Shown here in pieces: positions 18,768 to 26,065 of a DNA stretch of 36,038 nt; the stretch's first letter is position 1; each line of letters starts with the position of its first letter. Under the pieces are notes generated by a model. That model was not told where the DNA came from and searched no databases. It was given only the letters and a program-made list of their open reading frames with translations. The DNA is taken from contig JALOQB010000017.1 in assembly GCA_025453595.1 (NCBI GenBank), positions 1 to 36,038 of the forward strand. Direction: 5' to 3'. The DNA comes from Polyangiaceae bacterium (GTDB taxonomy: Bacteria > Myxococcota_A > Polyangia > Polyangiales > Polyangiaceae). The position numbers and the translations under genes are program-made.

Positions 18768-20140
18768 CCTCGTTCTCCTGGCTCCAGGCCTCTCGCGAGG
18801 CACCCCTCCTCGAAGCACTCCGCTTCGAGGATACTGTATGGAACTTCCGTGATCTTGGCGACGAGGTGGATCGGACCTCCCGGCGCCTGGCGGCCCTCGG
18901 CGCCGGGCCTGGCGCCGCGGTGGCGCTCCGGGCCCAGAACGGCCTCGATGCCCTGCGGATCGCCGCGGCGACGATCGAGCTCCAGGCCCCGCTGGTGCTG
19001 CTTCACCCGAGGCTTACGCAGGCCGAGGAGGGGGCCTTGCTGGCCCAGGCGCAGCCCCGCGTGCTGGCGCTGGAGGGCGAGCCCCGGCAGACCGAGCGCT
19101 TCGAGCCGTTGCCTGCGGAGGTGGGGGTCGTGATGTTCACCTCGGGCACCAGCGGCCGACCTCGGGGGGCGATGCTCCCGTGGGGCGCGCTCTCGGCGGC
19201 GGTCGAGGCGAGCGCGGCCCTGCTGCCGGTGGCCCCGGGCGACCGGTGGCTGCTCTGCCTGCCGCTCTGCCACATCGGGGGGCTTTCCATCCTGCTGCGG
19301 TGCCTGCGGGGGCGGGGGTCGGTGGTGCTCGCGCCGCGCTTCCGCGCCGCGGAGGTGCTGGCCTTGATCGAGCGCCACCGGCCGACGCTGCTCTCCGTGG
19401 TGCCCACGATGCTCCATGATCTCCTGGAGGTGGACGAGCGCAACCTCCTCGCCACCCTGCGGGCGGTGCTGGTGGGGGGGGCCGCGGCCCCGGCGCCGCT
19501 GCTGGAGCGCAGCGCCCGGCGCGGCGTCCTGGCACTCACCACCTACGGCCTCACGGAGGCTTGCTCCCAGGTCACCACCCAGCGCCCGCGCGATGCCTCG
19601 ACGAGCGAGCCCGGGGTAGGTCGCCCGCTCCCGGGGGTTGCGCTGCGGCTGGTGAGCGAGGAGGGGGCCGAGGTCAGGCCGGGAGCGATCGGCCGCATCC
19701 AGATCCAGGGGCCCACGCTGATGCGAGGGTACCTGGGAGAATCGCCCATTTCAGGCTGGTTTGACACCGGAGATCTGGGCTCCTTTGATCTTGCCGGGCA
19801 CCTCCATGTCCACGCCCGCCGCTCCGATCTCATCGTCACGGGGGGCGAGAACGTGTACCCGGCCGAGGTCGAGGCGCAGCTCCTGGTCGGCGGGGGCGTG
19901 CTCGCGGCGATGGTCTTTGGTGTGCCTGATCCGCGGTGGGGACAGCTCGTGGCCGCCGCGATCGTGCCCGCCCCGGGGTTCAACCCGGAAGCCTGGCGCG
20001 CCGCGGTGCTCGCGGCGATGGCCCCGCACAAGCGACCCCGGTTGTTCTGCGTGACCGATGCCATCCCCCTCGGCCCCACCGGGAAACCTCTGCGAAGGCT
20101 CGCCCTCGAGCTCTTCCAGAAACGACTCTCACTTCTTTGA
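18764..20140 (+). CDS. menE: o-succinylbenzoate-CoA ligase
   Basis: 458 residues, starting with TTG inside the menC stop region. ANL-superfamily adenylation motifs: FTSGTSGRPRGAMLPW (P-loop), LPLCHIGGLSIL, TTYGLTEACSQVTT, GWFDTGDLG, RRSDLIVTGGENVYPAEVE and the terminal catalytic lysine in PLGPTGKPLRRL. It activates o-succinylbenzoate with ATP and CoA. It is the last gene of the operon; the next step (MenB) is not encoded here. Its 3' end overlaps the convergent gene by 12 bases. Confidence 0.93.
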   Translation: MTSFSWLQASREAPLLEALRFEDTVWNFRDLGDEVDRTSRRLAALGAGPGAAVALRAQNGLDALRIAAATIELQAPLVLLHPRLTQAEEGALLAQAQPRVLALEGEPRQTERFEPLPAEVGVVMFTSGTSGRPRGAMLPWGALSAAVEASAALLPVAPGDRWLLCLPLCHIGGLSILLRCLRGRGSVVLAPRFRAAEVLALIERHRPTLLSVVPTMLHDLLEVDERNLLATLRAVLVGGAAAPAPLLERSARRGVLALTTYGLTEACSQVTTQRPRDASTSEPGVGRPLPGVALRLVSEEGAEVRPGAIGRIQIQGPTLMRGYLGESPISGWFDTGDLGSFDLAGHLHVHARRSDLIVTGGENVYPAEVEAQLLVGGGVLAAMVFGVPDPRWGQLVAAAIVPAPGFNPEAWRAAVLAAMAPHKRPRLFCVTDAIPLGPTGKPLRRLALELFQKRLSLL

Positions 20141-20977
20141 ACGGGGGGGCCGGATCGTCACCCGCTCGTGGACATCATCGGGCACTTTCTTCTTGCCCAG
20201 CGGCAGCTTGGTGGTGGGGCGCTCGTCGGCGCTCGGGGGGCGCTCCGAGCGCCGCGAGGGGAGCGCGATCTTCACGCTGCGACACTGCGCGAACTCGGCC
20301 ACCTCCAGGCGCCCTTCGTGATGCTCCAGCGTCGCGGCGTGGTGCGCCCAGCGCTCCGGGCTCCAGCTGGGCCCCTGGTACCCATCCCTGCCTCGCAGGA
20401 GCTGAAGCTCCAGCTCCACCCCAGAGCCATGCAGGCGCCCTCGAAGCACCAGATCATGCTTCCACGGCTCCCCCTCCGGTGTCTGTCGGTACACGTCCAG
20501 CAGCAGGCCCAGCACCAGACCCCGCAGCATCCTTGGATCCCCCTGCACCCGCGCCTCGGACCCCTCCAGCGCCGTGTGCAGCACCAGCCGCTCCTCCAGC
20601 CGCGGCCTCACGGCCCTCAGCACCTCCCGCGCCAGGTCGAAGAGCGCGATCGACTCCTCCACCACCTCGTGGGGCTCCCGCTGGAGCGCCTCCAGGCTCT
20701 CTCGGCAGCACAGCAAGGCCTGGTTCACGGCCTCCTGGGCCACCGCGCGCAGCTGCGCCGCGTCCTTGGGGTCCCGCAGGATCTGCCTCGCCTGCTCCAG
20801 GTTCCACCCCAGCACCTCCAGCCAGTCCTGTTGCTCTTTGAACCATCCGACGGTTCGTGTCTCCCGCGCCCTTGTTTGCACGCCGCTGGTGGGGCGTGGC
20901 GCGTCCTCCCGCTGTCGTTGGTAAAAGTCACTCTGCGACGAGGCAGCGAGGGGGAAGGGGGGCGGGCGGAGACGCAT
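20129..20977 (-). CDS. Degenerate histidine-kinase-like protein, unknown function
   Basis: 282 residues. A Gln/Glu/Leu-rich helical region spans about residues 45-130. It is followed by a stretch that looks like a decayed GHKL ATPase: VQGDPRMLRGLVLGLLLDVY stands where an N-box would lie, and the late HHEGRLEVAEF...VKIALP resembles the G2/F-box tail. The expected N-box asparagines and the phosphoacceptor histidine are not seen. No membrane segment is present. The tail (after about 230) is Lys/Arg/Pro-rich. It could be a pseudokinase or scaffold in a signalling pathway. The start is uncertain because no strong ribosome binding site precedes it. The thioesterase gene lies 39 bases upstream on the same strand. 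Confidence 0.6.
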   Translation of the reverse strand: MRLRPPPFPLAASSQSDFYQRQREDAPRPTSGVQTRARETRTVGWFKEQQDWLEVLGWNLEQARQILRDPKDAAQLRAVAQEAVNQALLCCRESLEALQREPHEVVEESIALFDLAREVLRAVRPRLEERLVLHTALEGSEARVQGDPRMLRGLVLGLLLDVYRQTPEGEPWKHDLVLRGRLHGSGVELELQLLRGRDGYQGPSWSPERWAHHAATLEHHEGRLEVAEFAQCRSVKIALPSRRSERPPSADERPTTKLPLGKKKVPDDVHERVTIRPPRSKK

Positions 20978-21016
20978 GAGCCCCAGTGAAGCACATGCGA
21001 GTTCTGTTTCAATATG

Positions 21017-21448
21017 CTACATAGCGGGCGCGACCGTTTCTTCCCCCAGGGCGGCCCTCAATTCCCCGGGCAATTCCCTGGGGCGCCCGCTGGAAGGGTC
21101 GATGCAAACGTGGACGGTCTTGCCCTCCGCGTGGACGTTCCCCCCCTCCGAGACGATCCGGTGGTGCAGGGTGTACGAGCTGCGGCCAATGGTCTCGACC
21201 CGGAGCTCGGCGCGGTACACCCCACCGAAGCGGAGCGGTTGCTTGTAGTCGGCCTCGGCATGCACCAGCGGCATGATCCAGGCGCGCTCCTCCAGGATGC
21301 GATGGAGCGGGAGCCCCCGCGACGCGAGGTGCGCGACGTAGGCGTCGTGAAAGTAGTCGAAGACGCGGCCGTAGAAGGCGATCCCGGCGGCGTCGATGTC
21401 CTGGAATCGCACCGTGCAGGGGGTAGAGAAGAGGGGCCTGAACTCCAT
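21017..21448 (-). CDS. Hotdog-fold acyl-CoA thioesterase, candidate DHNA-CoA hydrolase
   Basis: About 143 residues from the ATG giving MEFRPLFSTPCTVRF; the frame is open further upstream but without homology. The 4HBT signature FQDIDAAGIAFYGRVFDYFH carries the catalytic Asp (about 17-19). The rest (YKQPLRFGGVYRAELRVE, YTLHHRIV, AEGKTVHVCID) is the normal hotdog core. The DAAG-I-A/Y form resembles the cyanobacterial/plant DHNA-CoA thioesterases as well as YbgC-like enzymes. Because it sits within 1 kb of a menaquinone operon lacking exactly this enzyme, a MenI-like role is the best guess. A PHA- or lipid-related thioesterase is the alternative, since phaR is also near. Confidence 0.82.
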   Translation of the reverse strand: MEFRPLFSTPCTVRFQDIDAAGIAFYGRVFDYFHDAYVAHLASRGLPLHRILEERAWIMPLVHAEADYKQPLRFGGVYRAELRVETIGRSSYTLHHRIVSEGGNVHAEGKTVHVCIDPSSGRPRELPGELRAALGEETVAPAM

Positions 21449-21510
21449 GGGGGGAGACTCTCTGCCCGGCGCCCCCTCCGTCAACTGCGCTCGACCGGAG
21501 TGCTTGCGCC

Positions 21511-21762
21511 TCAGCTCCGGGGAGTCACCAGCTCGACGGCGCGCCGGGTCAGCTCCATCGACAGCTTGCGCCACTGGGCGTTCAGCTCGACCCCGTAGCT
21601 CATCGACGCCCCGGTCAGCCGGGCCCACTCTTCCAGCAGGCGCCTGGCCTGCTCGGCCCGCTGCTGCTCGAGCCGGGCGTACTCGCCCAACATGGTGTCG
21701 ACCCGGTGGCCTTGATCGGTCAACCAGCGGCCCAGAAGATGTTGCACTTGCGAGATGGCCAT
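21511..21762 (-). CDS. Small phasin-like protein
   Basis: 83 residues with GAGGAG about 8 bases before the ATG. Predicted to be almost wholly helical with an amphipathic pattern (QVQHLLGRWLTDQGHRVDTM, ARLEQQRAEQARRLLEEWAR). It has no signal peptide and no recognisable catalytic motif. It lies directly downstream of phaR, behind a perfect TGTTGC-N3-GCAACA dyad. Phasins are small amphipathic helical proteins that coat PHA granules and are repressed by PhaR, so a phasin-like role is inferred from context and helix character rather than from a sequence match. The minus-strand promoter may be the TTGACG at about 21839-21844. Confidence 0.6.
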   Translation of the reverse strand: MAISQVQHLLGRWLTDQGHRVDTMLGEYARLEQQRAEQARRLLEEWARLTGASMSYGVELNAQWRKLSMELTRRAVELVTPRS

Positions 21763-21851
21763 GGGCGGTCTCCTCGTGAGGTCAAGAAGGCGAATTCGCC
21801 TGCATCACGTCAGAGCAGCTAAGCTCCGAGGGGGGCCATCGTCAAGGTACT

Positions 21852-21868
21852 TTGTTGCAACGCAACAA
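21852..21868. promoter_or_regulatory. PhaR-type operator A (phasin gene)
   Basis: Perfect inverted repeat TTGTTGC-AAC-GCAACAA, with 7-base arms and a 3-base spacer. It lies 90 bases upstream of the phasin-like start and 4 bases beyond the phaR stop. It is the best-matching of four sites in the window sharing TGTTGC-N3-GCAACA. Confidence 0.7.
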
Positions 21869-21872
21869 GGTC

Positions 21873-22436
21873 TCAGGGTCGCTTGCGCCGCGGGGGACGC
21901 TGGTGCCTGGGCTCCTCCAGCTCGCTGCGTAGCTCGGCGATCTGGCGCCGCAGCTCGGCGAGCTCGGCGCTGGTGTCGCCGGCCTCGGGGGGCGGAGGCA
22001 CCGGGGGCCCGGGGAAGGCGGGGGCCGGGGTCCAGGGCGGGTGCAGCAGCAGCCGGGCCAGGGCCGAGGTGGCCTGGAACGGGAGGGCGGCGAAGGGGTT
22101 GAGGGGCGAGAGGGTCTGGGCCCCGCGCCGGGTCTGCTGGTAGGCTTCCAGCGCCAGCCCCAGGGCTCGCGCAAGAAATTCGGCCAGCGCGTCGTCGTTG
22201 CGCATCCGGATGATCTGCTGCAGCAGCGAGACCGGCAGCAGCCTCGACGCCCCGTTCTTCTCGATGATCTGCAGCAGCGTCACCTGGGTCAGGTCGTCGT
22301 TGGTCTGGGCGTCCACCACCCGCACCTCGGCCCCCCCGAGGATCCGCTCTTCCAGCTGCTCCAGCGTGATGTACTGGCTCTCGGAGGTGTCATAAAGCCT
22401 CCGGTTCGAGTATTTCTTTACGAGCAGCGATGCCAT
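21873..22436 (-). CDS. phaR: Polyhydroxyalkanoate synthesis repressor PhaR
   Basis: About 187 residues from the ATG giving MASLLVKKYSNRRLYDTSES; the frame is open upstream into the intergenic region without homology. The N-terminal about 64 residues are the PHB/PHA accumulation-regulator DNA-binding domain (KKYSNRRLYDT, YITLEQLEERI, VVDAQTNDDLTQVTLLQII). The adjacent LLPVSLLQQIIRMRNDDALAEF is the granule-sensing PHB_acc region. The C-terminus is a Pro-rich linker and a short Glu/Arg/Gln coiled coil. PhaR binds DNA and PHA: as polymer accumulates, it leaves its operators and phasin is expressed. Dyads lie in front of this gene and of three neighbouring units. Confidence 0.93.
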   Translation of the reverse strand: MASLLVKKYSNRRLYDTSESQYITLEQLEERILGGAEVRVVDAQTNDDLTQVTLLQIIEKNGASRLLPVSLLQQIIRMRNDDALAEFLARALGLALEAYQQTRRGAQTLSPLNPFAALPFQATSALARLLLHPPWTPAPAFPGPPVPPPPEAGDTSAELAELRRQIAELRSELEEPRHQRPPRRKRP

Positions 22437-22484
22437 GACGGTGCGACCGCACTCTAGCCCGGATCCTGGATCCCGGGGCGCATA

Positions 22485-22499
22485 TGTTGCGGCGCAAAA
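22485..22499. promoter_or_regulatory. PhaR-type operator B (phaR upstream region)
   Basis: TGTTGC-GGC-GCAAAA, five of six bases matching in the second arm, 49 bases upstream of the phaR ATG. It fits autoregulation, and together with operator C it sits in the divergent phaR/lipoprotein intergenic region. Confidence 0.55.
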
Positions 22500-22504
22500 A
22501 CAGG

Positions 22505-22543
22505 TTGACTCCTGGAGGGTGTTTTTTATGTTGTGTTGCAACA
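22505..22543 (+). promoter_or_regulatory. Sigma-70-like promoter with PhaR-type operator C
   Basis: TTGACT (22505-22510), 16 bases, then TATGTT (22527-22532). The operator TGTTGT-GTT-GCAACA (22529-22543) overlaps the -10 box and probable start point; its core TGTTGCAACA is also a perfect palindrome. The envelope cassette starts at 22582. A repressor bound here would block polymerase directly. Confidence 0.6.
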
Positions 22544-22581
22544 AAACCGGTCCCAACCTCACCTCCAGCCGTGGGTTCCTC

Positions 22582-23589
22582 ATGCGCGCTTTGCTCTGCT
22601 CCTTGATGCTGATCCTGGGCGCCTGCTCGTCGGCGGGTGGCTCCTCTCCCGAGGGGTCGTGTACCTCGGGCTCCGAGTGCCCCTCGGGGGTATGCGGCGG
22701 CGATGGGGTGTGCGTGGCGGGGGGGGCTGGCGGCGAGGCCGGGTCCTCGGGCGCCGCGGGCCAGGCAGGGCAGGGGGGTGAGGCCGGGGCCGGCGGGGCG
22801 GGGGCCGGCGGCGAGGGCGGGGCGGGGGCGGCGGGGGGCGGCGCCGGAGGTTCCGGACAGGCAGGGGCGGGGGCCGGCGGTGGGTCGCAGGTGTGCGCGC
22901 CGAACAACGACGGGACGATCACCCGGGCCGAGACGCCGCTGATCACCGGCGCCAAGGCGACCTACAAGCTTGCCCAGAAGGTCCCGGTCGACACGGCAGG
23001 CAAGGGGGAGGGGGCCAGCCGCGAGTGGGATTTCTCCAAGTCCTTGCCCGGAGAATACTCCTCGCTGGTCGAGACCCAGCCCCTCGAAGGCAAGTGGTTC
23101 GCGTCCAAGTTCCCCGGGGCCTCCTACGCGTTGAGGCTCCGCGACGGCGAAGAGCTGCTGGGCGTCTTCGAGGCCAGCGAAGAGGCCCTGCTGCTCCGCG
23201 GCGTGGTCTCTCCCACCGACGGGTTGACCCGCACCGAGCTCACCTACAACCCGCCGGTCAAGGTGCTCACCTTCCCGCTCAAGGTCGGGGCGAGCTGGTC
23301 GACCCAGACCACCATCACGGGCGTCGCCAGCGGCGTGTTCAGCACCTACTACGAGAAGTACGAATCCAAGGTCGACGCCGCGGGGCTGGTCAAGGTCCCC
23401 TTCGGTGATTTCCCGGCGATGCGCGTCAACCTGCTCCTCACCCGCACCGTCGGCTTGCTGGTCACCATCTCCCGCACCTTCGTCTTCACCTCCGAGTGCT
23501 ACGGGACCGTGGCCCGGGTCGTCTCCCAGGACAACGAGACCGGCAACGAGTTCTCCACCGCCGCCGAGATCACGAGGCTCTCTCCTTGA
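22582..23589 (+). CDS. Lipoprotein with Gly/Ala-rich linker, paralogue of the gene at 26066
   Basis: About 335 residues from the ATG giving MRALLCSLMLILGACSS; the frame is open upstream without homology. A lipobox (LGAC, Cys15) is followed by a Cys-rich cluster (about 27-44) as in many myxobacterial lipoproteins, a Gly/Ala/Glu linker (about 46-102) and a folded C-terminal domain of about 230 residues. I do not recognise the domain. It shares clear blocks with the lipoprotein at 26066: PNNDGTI/PNLDGQI, QPLEGKWFAS.FP, and the end SEC(Y/F)G.VAR...EFSTAAEI.RL. It is the first gene of a four-gene unit with one-base or four-base overlaps, behind operator C, and is probably surface- or periplasm-exposed. 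Confidence 0.85.
   Translation: MRALLCSLMLILGACSSAGGSSPEGSCTSGSECPSGVCGGDGVCVAGGAGGEAGSSGAAGQAGQGGEAGAGGAGAGGEGGAGAAGGGAGGSGQAGAGAGGGSQVCAPNNDGTITRAETPLITGAKATYKLAQKVPVDTAGKGEGASREWDFSKSLPGEYSSLVETQPLEGKWFASKFPGASYALRLRDGEELLGVFEASEEALLLRGVVSPTDGLTRTELTYNPPVKVLTFPLKVGASWSTQTTITGVASGVFSTYYEKYESKVDAAGLVKVPFGDFPAMRVNLLLTRTVGLLVTISRTFVFTSECYGTVARVVSQDNETGNEFSTAAEITRLSP
22717..22887 (+). repeat. Gly/Ala-rich low-complexity coding repeat
   Basis: Encodes residues about 46-102 of the lipoprotein, built from irregular GGxGGxAG units, giving an extended flexible tether between the lipid anchor and the folded domain. Such tracts are frequent in myxobacterial surface lipoproteins and can vary in length between strains. 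Confidence 0.8.
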
Positions 23590-24500
23590 TGCCGTGGCCC
23601 CGCTCTCTCCTTGCCCTCATGGCCCTCGGCGTCGGCTCCCAGGGCTGCGCCGGCTCCTTTCATCGAGGGCCCATGCCCGGCGAACCCAGGGACGCCACCT
23701 TCCTCGAGATCGAGGGCACCCGCGTCCGCTACACCGACCGCGGCGAGGGCCCCCCGGTGGTGCTCATCCACGGTTTTGCCTCCTCCCTCGAGACCTGGCT
23801 CGCCGTGGCTCCGGCCCTCGAGAAACGCCACCGGGTCCTCTCGTTGGACCTCAAAGGTTTTGGCTGGACCGATCGCCCCGAGGGTGACTACTCGCCCGCC
23901 GCCCAGGCCCGGCTGGTCTGGGGGCTCCTCGACGCTCGGGGGGTCGAGCAGGCCGCCGTGGTGGCCCACTCCTGGGGCTCCTCCGTCGCCCTCTCCATGG
24001 CCCTGTCCCAGCCCCGCCGGGTCAGCCGCATCGCCCTCTACGACGCCTGGGTCTACGAGGAGCAGCTGCCCTCGTTCTTCCTGTGGTCCCGCTCCCCCGG
24101 CATCGGAGAGACGCTCTTCGGTCTCTTCTACAAGGAGCGACCGGACGAGAAGATGGCCCGCGCCTTCTACGATCAGCGCTTTGTCACCCACGCGCTGGTC
24201 TCCGACGTCGAGCGGGCCCTCGACCGCCCGGGCACCGTGGCCGCGGCCCTGGCCGCCGTCCGGGGGCAGCGCTTCGCCGAGATCCAGGATCGCTACCGCA
24301 CCATCACCCAGCCCGCCTTGCTCCTCTGGGGCCGCGAGGACGAGGTGACCACGCTCCCCTTCGGCGAGCGCCTCGCCCGCGATCTGCCCGACGCGCGGCT
24401 GGTCGTGTACCCCCGCTGCGGCCACTTCCCGATGATCGAGGCGCCGTACGTCTCCACCGCCGAGCTGGCCTCCTTCCTCGCCGCCGGAGGCACCCCGTGA
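23589..24500 (+). CDS. Lipoprotein alpha/beta hydrolase
   Basis: About 303 residues; the ATG shares one base with the preceding stop. An N-terminal signal with Cys in GSQGCAGS suggests lipidation, although the lipobox is weak (SQGC). Hydrolase motifs: VVLIHGFASSLETW, LDLKGFGWTDRP, nucleophile elbow AHSWGSSVA, acid in WGREDEVTT and histidine in RCGHFPMIE. This is an esterase/lipase-type fold placed outside the cytoplasm. It lies in the cassette downstream of operator C, between two paralogous lipoproteins and next to a beta-barrel. The substrate is unknown; a lipid, ester or polyester is conceivable from the PHA context. Confidence 0.85.
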   Translation: MPWPRSLLALMALGVGSQGCAGSFHRGPMPGEPRDATFLEIEGTRVRYTDRGEGPPVVLIHGFASSLETWLAVAPALEKRHRVLSLDLKGFGWTDRPEGDYSPAAQARLVWGLLDARGVEQAAVVAHSWGSSVALSMALSQPRRVSRIALYDAWVYEEQLPSFFLWSRSPGIGETLFGLFYKERPDEKMARAFYDQRFVTHALVSDVERALDRPGTVAAALAAVRGQRFAEIQDRYRTITQPALLLWGREDEVTTLPFGERLARDLPDARLVVYPRCGHFPMIEAPYVSTAELASFLAAGGTP

Positions 24501-26062
24501 AGCGGGCCGCCCTCGCGCTGGCCTCGGCCCTCCTGCTCGCGCCCCAGACGGCCCTCGCCACCGGCTTCACCGAGATCGGCCAGGACATCCGCCCCCGCAC
24601 CGACGCCTCCTTCAAGCTCGAAGGTTACTTCCGTACCCGCGGAGAATCCCTCTACAACCTCGACCTCGATCGCGGGCTGACCCCCTCGGGCCAGCCCCTC
24701 TTTCCGGTGCCCTCCGATGGGGGCCAGTCCCTCTACGGAGGCGACCTGCGGCTGCGCACCGATCTCTCGATCTATGCCCCGGGCGGCACCGTCGCCGTCA
24801 AGGTCCGCATCGATACCCTCGATAACCTGGCCGCCGGCAGCAGCGCCGTGGGCAACTATGCGGCCTCCACCACCCAGGTTTCTCCCGACGGGGCCATGCG
24901 CGTCAAGCGCGCCTACGGCACCGTGCTCACCCCCATCGGCGTCCTCTCCGCCGGGCGCATGGGCAACCACTGGGGCCTCGGCATGCTGGCCAACGGCGGT
25001 GACTGCGCCGACTGCGACAGCGGCGACGCCGCCGACCGCGTCGCCTTCCTCACGCCGCTGCTGGGCCACGTCTGGGCCCTCGCCTACGACATCTCCGCCA
25101 CCGGCCCCGTGACCGCCCGCAAGGACGGCGTCCGGCAGCTCGATTTCGAGCCCACCGACAACGTGCAGACGGTCACCTTCGCGTTCCTCAACTTCCGGGA
25201 CGAGGGGGCCCTGGCGCGGCGCCGCAAGGCAGGCCTCGGCACCGCCGAGTATGGAGCTTACCTATCCCACCGGTGGCAGAAGAACGACGTCCCTTCGAGC
25301 TACCTGCCCACCACCCAGCCGGTCCCCTACTCGGCGGCGCAGGTGGTGCGGCGCGGCTACACGGCGACGGCGATCGACGGGTGGCTGAAGCTGACCTGGC
25401 CCTCGTTCCGCCTCGAGCTGGAGGGGGCGCTGCTCCAGGCGCAGATCGAGCAGGCCTCGCTGCTGCCCGGCGTCGAGCTGAAGAAGCCGGTGAAGTCGAG
25501 GCAGCTCGGCTTTGCGCTGGAGACCGAGCTGGGGTCGCCGGAGGGGCCCGGCGGAGGGGGCCTGGACGCCGGCTACGCCAGCGGGGATCCGGCCCCTGGC
25601 TTCGGGGCCTTCCCGCTGCCCAACGGCACGGCCCCGGCCCCCGGTGAGCTGGACGGGCCCCAGGCCAACGTGCCCCGCGACAACCGGGTCGATAACTTCC
25701 GTTTCAGCCCTGATTACCGCATCGATCGGGTGCTCTTCCGCGAGATCATCGGCACGGTGACCGACGCGCTGTACCTGCGCCCCCACGCCCGCGTCGTGCT
25801 CTTCCGGAACGCCGCGGGTCAGCTCGCGGCCTCCCTCGCGGTCATCAATTCGTGGGCGGTGCAGGCCGCCTCGACCCCGGGGAGGCAGAGCTACCTGGGC
25901 CTCGAGCTCGACCCCACCCTCGTCTACCAGAGCCACGATGGCGTTGCGCTGGCTCTCGATCACGGTGTCTTCTTCCCTGGCGCGGCCTTCGATAACCCCG
26001 AGTCCCGCCTTTCCGCCCGCACCGCCCAGGTGATCCGGGCCCGCCTGTTCCTGAGGTTCTGA
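24497..26062 (+). CDS. Outer-membrane beta-barrel protein (TIGR04551-like)
   Basis: About 521 residues from a GTG whose GTGA overlaps the hydrolase stop; the frame upstream is a shadow. It has a cleavable signal peptide (MKRAALALASALLLAPQTAL) ending ALA. Alternating hydrophobic/polar strands run throughout, for example FKLEGYFRTRGESLYNLDL and LRLRTDLSIYAPG, and the last residue is Phe (ARLFLRF), as in proteins inserted by the Bam machinery. It resembles, from memory, the myxobacterial outer-membrane family TIGR04551; its function is unknown to me. The cassette position suggests it forms a pore or anchor for the two lipoproteins and the hydrolase. Confidence 0.8.
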   Translation: MKRAALALASALLLAPQTALATGFTEIGQDIRPRTDASFKLEGYFRTRGESLYNLDLDRGLTPSGQPLFPVPSDGGQSLYGGDLRLRTDLSIYAPGGTVAVKVRIDTLDNLAAGSSAVGNYAASTTQVSPDGAMRVKRAYGTVLTPIGVLSAGRMGNHWGLGMLANGGDCADCDSGDAADRVAFLTPLLGHVWALAYDISATGPVTARKDGVRQLDFEPTDNVQTVTFAFLNFRDEGALARRRKAGLGTAEYGAYLSHRWQKNDVPSSYLPTTQPVPYSAAQVVRRGYTATAIDGWLKLTWPSFRLELEGALLQAQIEQASLLPGVELKKPVKSRQLGFALETELGSPEGPGGGGLDAGYASGDPAPGFGAFPLPNGTAPAPGELDGPQANVPRDNRVDNFRFSPDYRIDRVLFREIIGTVTDALYLRPHARVVLFRNAAGQLAASLAVINSWAVQAASTPGRQSYLGLELDPTLVYQSHDGVALALDHGVFFPGAAFDNPESRLSARTAQVIRARLFLRF

Positions 26063-26065
26063 GCG

